A DNA stretch of 9,029 nucleotides. Origin: an uncultured Bacilli bacterium (GTDB taxonomy: Bacteria; Bacillota_I; Bacilli_A; RF39; UBA660). A program made the translations under genes and the position numbers. Below are positions 5,900-9,029 of this stretch, in pieces. The DNA is taken from positions 1 through 9,029 of the forward strand of contig CAJUHL010000066.1 in the NCBI GenBank assembly GCA_910586425.1. Reading direction: 5' to 3'. Each line of letters opens with the position of its first letter. Positions within the stretch are counted from its first letter, which is position 1. Under the pieces are notes generated by a model that did not search any database, was not told where the DNA came from, and saw nothing but the letters and a program-made list of their open reading frames with translations.

Positions 5900-6031
5900 G
5901 GTCAAAACTTTTTTAGCCTTTTTTTTGACCTTTTTTCAGATAATTATCTGTGATTTTTGCTTGATTTTTGACCCAAAAGTTAATTGGGTCAAACGGGTCA
6001 AAATGCTTTTTTGGGTCAAAAAAAGGTCAAA
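5900..6031. repeat. GGTCAAA iteron array, candidate Rep-binding origin
   Basis: Five forward copies of GGTCAAA start at 5900, 5987, 5996, 6014 and 6025, and two inverted copies (TTTGACC) lie at 5924-5930 and 5967-5973. The central pair forms a 10-bp inverted repeat, TTTGACCCAA at 5967-5976 and TTGGGTCAAA at 5984-5993, with a seven-base loop. Three of the forward copies and one inverted copy extend to GGGTCAAA. Clustered iterons plus a dyad upstream of a Rep gene are the usual form of a Rep-binding origin. Confidence 0.7.
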
Positions 6032-6051
6032 ATGAAGCGTAGGCGGATGTA

Positions 6052-6064
6052 GAAACGTAGTTTC
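6052..6064. repeat. Hairpin with AAACGTAGTTT core upstream of rep
   Basis: GAAAC (6052-6056), loop GTA and GTTTC (6060-6064) form a small stem. GGCG (6042-6045) and CGCC (6071-6074) can extend it as an outer stem. The identical 11-base core AAACGTAGTTT recurs at 7677-7687 in the hairpin before mob. It may present a nick site or be a shared protein-binding site. Confidence 0.45.
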
Positions 6065-6104
6065 GTAATACGCCGTTAGCGGTATAAAAATAATAAGTAT
6101 AAAG

Positions 6105-6129
6105 GTTTTTGATTTCCAAAATCAAAAAC
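6105..6129. repeat. 11-bp inverted repeat
   Basis: GTTTTTGATTT (6105-6115) and AAATCAAAAAC (6119-6129) pair perfectly around a CCA loop. No T-run follows on the plus strand. It may be a protein-binding dyad or a DNA hairpin in the origin region. Confidence 0.45.
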
Positions 6130-6216
6130 AATTAACATATCAATTTTAAAATATTTTTTTTAATTTTCTCTACTATTGATTTTTTTTAAATTGTATAATA
6201 AAATTATTTTAAGCAT

Positions 6217-6243
6217 AAAAAAAGAACCGTCTGCAAACGGTTC
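6217..6243 (-). terminator. Rho-independent terminator on the minus strand inside the rep leader
   Basis: A perfect 7-bp stem (GAACCGT/ACGGTTC) with a six-base loop is followed on the minus strand by seven Ts. No leftward protein gene ends here, which is the main reason for proposing the antisense RNA. Confidence 0.75.
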
Positions 6244-6269
6244 GGGTATTATAGAAAGGTATTTACAAA

Positions 6270-6293
6270 ATGTATACAATAATTAGCAACTGA
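6270..6293 (+). CDS. Possible seven-codon leader peptide (MYTIISN)
   Basis: ATG at 6270 follows AAAGG by about ten bases and opens a seven-codon frame ending TGA at 6291-6293. The stop abuts a small hairpin, GAATT/AATTC with a TTTT loop (6292-6305). A short translated leader next to a stem could make rep expression depend on translation or antisense RNA. So short a frame can arise by chance. Confidence 0.25.
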   Translation: MYTIISN

Positions 6294-6438
6294 ATTTTTT
6301 AATTCGTTCACTATTGTTATATACATATTATTATAAAAATAAAAAAATGTCAACAGATGTTCTATTGACTTTATATATACTTTTTAAATACTCCTTTTAT
6401 GCTTAATAAATAACAAAGCAAAGAAAGGAGATTTTTTA

Positions 6439-7530
6439 ATCAACGAAAAAGATTTACAAGAAAATAAAGAAACATTAAGGGGTAAAAAAGTTTTATTAAC
6501 TGTTAATAATCCTATAAATTGGGGTTATCCCACTTATGAACCTGCTGATATGAAAAAGGTTTATTTTGATACCGCTACAAGCGTTTGGAACAAAATAATA
6601 TATATGTCTTGTACCAAAGAAAAAGGCAAGCAAGAAGAAACAGAACACGACCATTTATTTATATTATTTGAGAATTATGTGTGGCGCACAAAAATACAAA
6701 AGGTATTCCCACATTGTCATATACAATTTTGTGATGCTGAACCTCAATATATTGATGACTATGTAGAGAAAAAAGGAAAACAAGAAGGCACTGAAAAAGA
6801 AGAAACAAAAATAGAAGGTTATCAATTTTCATATGGTGATTTACCAAAGAAAAAGAAAAGAGAAGGACAAGGCAAAAGAACAGATTTAGACAAATTAAAA
6901 CAAATGATTTTAGACGGAAAAAGTAATGCTGAAATCTATGAAGCTGATAGCAATTATATAAAATACTGTGGCTCAATAGACCGTGTTCGTAATGACTTAT
7001 TAACAGATAAATATAAAAAGACTTGGCGTAATGTTGAAACAACATATATACACGGTAAATCTGGGGCTGGTAAAACAAGATATGTAATGGAAAAATACGG
7101 CTATGAAAATGTGTATAGAATTACCGACTATGACCACCCATGGGACGGCTATAATAACCAAAAAATAGTTGTCTTTGAAGAGTTTAGAAGTAGTTTAAAA
7201 ATACAAGATATGCTCAATTATCAAGATGGTTATCCATTGTCTTTGCCTTCTCGTTATAGCAATAGAGTTGCTTGTTTTGAAAAAGTTTATATCATAACAA
7301 ATATATCACTCAATGAACAATTCGTAAGTGTTCAAGAAAATCACCCTGAAACATATCAAGCATTTTTGAGAAGAATACACAAGATAAAAGAATATACTGG
7401 AAATGAAATAATTGAATATTTTCAAGGTCAAGATGAAAATAATGAGTATAACTTTTTTACTGAAGAACATCAAAAGTATATGGAAAAAATAAAAGATAAA
7501 AAAGAAAACAAAACTTATAAAAAGTTATAA
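6439..7530 (+). CDS. rep: CRESS-virus-like Rep: HUH endonuclease plus SF3 helicase
   Basis: A 363-aa replication initiator, counting from an ATC start. HUH nickase motifs are motif I VLLTVNNP (18-25), motif II H70-D71-H72 with LFI, and motif III Y108-V-E-K111, where Y108 would attack the DNA. A superfamily 3 helicase follows: Walker A GKSGAGKT (206-213), Walker B KIVVFEEF (242-249) and motif C with N288 in VYIITN. Such Reps nick the origin and unwind DNA for rolling-circle replication, and occur in bacterial plasmids related to CRESS-DNA viruses. The first in-frame ATG, at 6550 (residue 38), would delete motif I. No ATG, GTG or TTG exists in frame between the TAA at 6385 and 6550. Shine-Dalgarno AAAGGAG ends eight bases before ATC at 6439, so initiation there is proposed. 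Iterons lie upstream and a terminator at 7545-7572. Confidence 0.9.
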   Translation: MNEKDLQENKETLRGKKVLLTVNNPINWGYPTYEPADMKKVYFDTATSVWNKIIYMSCTKEKGKQEETEHDHLFILFENYVWRTKIQKVFPHCHIQFCDAEPQYIDDYVEKKGKQEGTEKEETKIEGYQFSYGDLPKKKKREGQGKRTDLDKLKQMILDGKSNAEIYEADSNYIKYCGSIDRVRNDLLTDKYKKTWRNVETTYIHGKSGAGKTRYVMEKYGYENVYRITDYDHPWDGYNNQKIVVFEEFRSSLKIQDMLNYQDGYPLSLPSRYSNRVACFEKVYIITNISLNEQFVSVQENHPETYQAFLRRIHKIKEYTGNEIIEYFQGQDENNEYNFFTEEHQKYMEKIKDKKENKTYKKL

Positions 7531-7544
7531 TATATAACATAAAG

Positions 7545-7572
7545 ACAAGGGCTTTAATGCTCTTGTTTTTTT
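7545..7572 (+). terminator. Rho-independent terminator of rep
   Basis: ACAAGGGC (7545-7552), a six-base loop and GCTCTTGT (7559-7566) form an eight-pair stem with one G-U, followed by a run of Ts through 7572. It begins 15 bp after the rep stop codon. Confidence 0.85.
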
Positions 7573-7584
7573 CTTTGAGAAGAT

Positions 7585-7621
7585 AAGTAGCACATATGTG
7601 CCGGGCACATATGTGCTACTT
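7585..7621. repeat. 37-bp perfect palindrome with two GCACATATGTGC units
   Basis: AAGTAGCACATATGTGCC (7585-7602) and its exact reverse complement (7604-7621) flank one G. Each arm contains the 12-bp self-palindrome GCACATATGTGC, so this is also a tandem pair of binding-site-like units 14 bp apart. A short T-run follows, so a second terminator function is possible. A near-copy, GCGCATATGTGC, lies at the integrase promoter (4523-4534). Confidence 0.7.
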
Positions 7622-7664
7622 TTGTCTATAGCTGAAAAGCCTTAAAGCCGTCCACGGGCACGGT

Positions 7665-7702
7665 GGCCCATACTGAAAACGTAGTTTTCAATAGTATAGG
7701 CC
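7665..7702. other. Long imperfect hairpin upstream of mob, candidate oriT
   Basis: Three nested paired blocks surround a GTA loop: GGCC (7665-7668) with GGCC (7699-7702), ATACT (7670-7674) with AGTAT (7693-7697), and GAAAAC (7675-7680) with GTTTTC (7684-7689). An overlapping dyad, AATAGT (7690-7695) and ACTATT (7704-7709) around AGGCCT, reaches the mob -35 box. In MobV plasmids such as pMV158 the oriT hairpins lie just before mob and overlap its promoter, allowing relaxase autoregulation. The nick position cannot be assigned from sequence alone. Confidence 0.55.
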
Positions 7703-7707
7703 TACTA

Positions 7708-7737
7708 TTGACTTGGGGCAAGTTAATTTTATATAAT
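7708..7737 (+). promoter_or_regulatory. mob promoter
   Basis: TTGACT (7708-7713) and TATAAT (7732-7737) with an 18-bp spacer predict a start near 7743, about 33 bases before the proposed ATC start at 7776. The -35 box overlaps the end of the AATAGT/ACTATT dyad, so relaxase bound there could repress its own gene. Confidence 0.8.
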
Positions 7738-7775
7738 TTAGACATAGAAAAAATAAACAAGAAAGGAATGATTTA

Positions 7776-8942
7776 ATCGGCAATAAAAATGTAGTAATAA
7801 GTCAAGAAAATTATAAGGCTGGTTCTGTTAATGGCATATGGGCTGAACAAAATCACGCACTTGATAACGCAAGAGAAAAGAATTATAGAGATGATTTAAC
7901 ATATAAAAACACAACCTTAGAACACGAAAAAGAAGTTGATAAATATAAAAATTGTAGAGAGTATTTAGACCACTTTATTAAAGACAATGACATTAAAGGG
8001 CGCATAAGATTAGATGATGGGAAAAGGGCAACTAATGTATTAACAAGTTGTGTTATAACTTTATCTATTGAAGCATATCAAAGTATGACGGCGCAACAAA
8101 GAGAACAATATTTTAGAGATGGGCTTGATTATCTTAAAGAGTGTTATCCTGATTATAAAATATTAGACGCAACTATTCATAGAGACGAGGGCTATTTTGA
8201 TGAAAATAATAAATGGCAAAAAGGGTTAGACCATTTACAAGTTTTATCTATTCCACTTTATTATAATCAAGAAAAAAATCAAATGGAAATAAGCACAACT
8301 AAAGCGGAAAAAGAACATTTAATTAGAGAAATGCAAAGAGAAGGAAGAGACACAAGCCACATTGATTTAAGAGAACAACGCCAATATTTACACGATCGTT
8401 TTGTTGATTACAATAGAGACCGTGGGCGTGATTTTGATTATAAAAGTAGAGAAGGTCATCAAAGTAGATTGAATGTTAAAATGTATAAAAAAGTTAAAGA
8501 CAGGGAAAAAGAAATAGACAGGGCTGTTAATAATCTAAATAGAGATTTTAATAACAGGGATAAAGAATTAAAAGAAAAAGAAGAACAACTAAGAGATAGA
8601 GAAAAAGAACAATCTCGTTTTGATAAATATTTTGAATTAAGAGACCAATTTTTATCAATGACAAGCCTAAACGAATATGAATATATGAAGGCGGTCAAAG
8701 CATATGAAAAAACAGGAGACCCTGTTTTTCATTACTTTGACGCTCATAATCAATATCGTGAAGGCGTTCTTATACCTGAGATAAAAAACCCTTCAAGAAG
8801 TGAAGAAGAAAGACAACAACTTAATAGAGAATGTCATAATTTTAATGAAGGAAAAGAAGTTCATCTAATCAAAGAAAGAGAAAGATTAGAGACAAGAAAT
8901 GAACCACAAAAAGAACAAGAAAGAGACGCACCAAGTCGTTAA
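7776..8942 (+). CDS. mob: MobV-like relaxase (Mob/Pre plasmid recombination enzyme)
   Basis: A 388-aa relaxase, counting from an ATC start. It would nick oriT and carry the strand during mobilisation by a helper conjugation system. The N-terminal region has a motif I-like stretch (QNHALDNAREKNYRDD, 25-40). H135-R-D-E138 corresponds to the HxDE box, and GLDHLQVLSIP (150-160) to the PHxHxxxxP box, so H153 remains while the second His is Q155. The C-terminal third (about 235-300) is a charged coiled coil, and the end is Arg/Glu-rich. Much of the N-terminal domain precedes the first in-frame ATG (8085, residue 104). No ATG, GTG or TTG exists in frame from the TAA at 7734 to 8085. Shine-Dalgarno AAAGGA ends eight bases before ATC at 7776, which is therefore proposed as the start. 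Confidence 0.87.
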   Translation: MGNKNVVISQENYKAGSVNGIWAEQNHALDNAREKNYRDDLTYKNTTLEHEKEVDKYKNCREYLDHFIKDNDIKGRIRLDDGKRATNVLTSCVITLSIEAYQSMTAQQREQYFRDGLDYLKECYPDYKILDATIHRDEGYFDENNKWQKGLDHLQVLSIPLYYNQEKNQMEISTTKAEKEHLIREMQREGRDTSHIDLREQRQYLHDRFVDYNRDRGRDFDYKSREGHQSRLNVKMYKKVKDREKEIDRAVNNLNRDFNNRDKELKEKEEQLRDREKEQSRFDKYFELRDQFLSMTSLNEYEYMKAVKAYEKTGDPVFHYFDAHNQYREGVLIPEIKNPSRSEEERQQLNRECHNFNEGKEVHLIKERERLETRNEPQKEQERDAPSR

Positions 8943-9029
8943 AGTATATTAAAAGTCAAGATGCAAAAGGAAGATTGGTAGTGTAAAATAGTTTGTGTCT
9001 TTGGAAAAAAATACCTCTTTTTTGGTAAG
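8943..9029. other. Non-coding tail after mob
   Basis: These 87 bp contain no gene start I can support and no clear terminator. An A-run and a T-run near the end are not flanked by matching GC pairs. I found no copy of the repeats at 4475-4513, so the right end of the element is probably beyond the window. Confidence 0.5.

Larger units (their letters stand above)
6217..6318 (-). ncRNA. Candidate antisense RNA to the rep leader
   Basis: The minus strand shows a complete small transcription unit with no protein gene. The promoter is TTGACA (6353-6348) and TAATAT (6330-6325) with a 17-bp spacer, giving a predicted start near 6318. The terminator is GAACCGT (6243-6237), a six-base loop, ACGGTTC (6230-6224) and seven Ts (6223-6217). 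The RNA of about 100 nt would also contain the hairpin at 6292-6305. It is fully complementary to the rep leader, the arrangement of plasmid copy-control antisense RNAs, which promote termination or block translation of rep mRNA. Both ends are inferred from sequence alone. Confidence 0.55.
5780..6438. other. 659-bp non-coding block between int and rep
   Basis: No convincing protein gene of normal size lies here on either strand. From left to right it holds a 16-bp inverted repeat around a GC-rich core (5794-5896), GGTCAAA iterons in both orientations (5900-6031), a small hairpin with core AAACGTAGTTT (6052-6064), an 11-bp-stem dyad (6105-6129), a minus-strand terminator (6217-6243) with a matching promoter (6325-6353), and the rep leader. 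The density of repeats next to a nicking Rep makes this the candidate replication origin and control region. Confidence 0.7.

Noticed and set aside
5900..6031. CRISPR-like array
   Set aside because: Units are only 7-8 bp, in both orientations and unevenly spaced; this fits iterons, not CRISPR repeats.
6365..6393. Rep promoter from TTGACT at 6365
   Set aside because: No good -10 hexamer lies 16-18 bp downstream. A TATAAT at 6194-6199 lacks a clear -35, so the rep promoter is left unassigned.
6659..7078. 139-aa minus-strand open frame inside rep
   Set aside because: Composition (runs of Phe, Leu, Tyr, His) is what the reverse of a Lys/Glu/Asn-rich gene gives; rep motifs run through the same DNA.
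7768..7776. ATG at 7768 as the mob start through a frameshift
   Set aside because: It is followed by ATT TAA and the purine-rich site directly abuts the ATG, leaving no room for normal initiation.
4457..9029. Direct-repeat att pair between the int-proximal region and the tail after mob
   Set aside because: Reading both ends by eye gave no shared direct repeat of useful length; the right end is probably outside the window.

Overview
This is an AT-rich, Firmicutes-type window. The strong AGGAGG-like ribosome binding sites, TTGACA/TATAAT promoters and gene families suggest Clostridia, possibly a gut Lachnospiraceae; this is inferred from sequence style and no marker gene proves it. It has two halves with opposite orientation. 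Positions 1-4456 are a leftward (minus-strand) accessory region. Positions 4574-8942 are a rightward integrase-Rep-relaxase module that looks like a small integrative and mobilizable element, or an integrated rolling-circle plasmid.

Left half, in transcription order from 4456 down to 1: an unrecognised 207-aa protein; a complete RelB/DinJ-YafQ toxin-antitoxin operon with a near-perfect promoter, an upstream 17-bp palindrome and its own terminator; a ParB-like protein overlapped by four bases (GTGA) with a gene for the C-terminal catalytic piece of a tyrosine recombinase; a small Cys/His-rich protein; then a compact DUF262 - KptA (RNA 2'-phosphotransferase) - GIY-YIG nuclease operon, followed at the left edge by the first nine codons of another gene. 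The last group is the most unusual gene combination on this side and could be a nucleic-acid repair or defence cassette.

Right half: a tyrosine integrase (4574-5779) with a hairpin over its ribosome binding site; a 659-bp non-coding block holding a GC-rich inverted-repeat structure, an array of GGTCAAA iterons, further hairpins and a likely antisense RNA (candidate replication origin and copy-control region); a CRESS-virus-like Rep with HUH nickase and SF3 helicase domains; a terminator, a large palindrome and a hairpin next to a good promoter (candidate oriT); and a MobV-like relaxase.

The most striking observation is that neither rep nor mob has ATG, GTG or TTG where its homologous N-terminus begins. 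Both frames begin at an ATC codon correctly placed behind a purine-rich Shine-Dalgarno and in the same TTTAATC context. Together, integrase, Rep, relaxase, iterons and hairpins indicate an element that integrates by tyrosine recombination, replicates by Rep nicking and can be mobilised by its relaxase. Its outer ends (attL/attR) could not be fixed.
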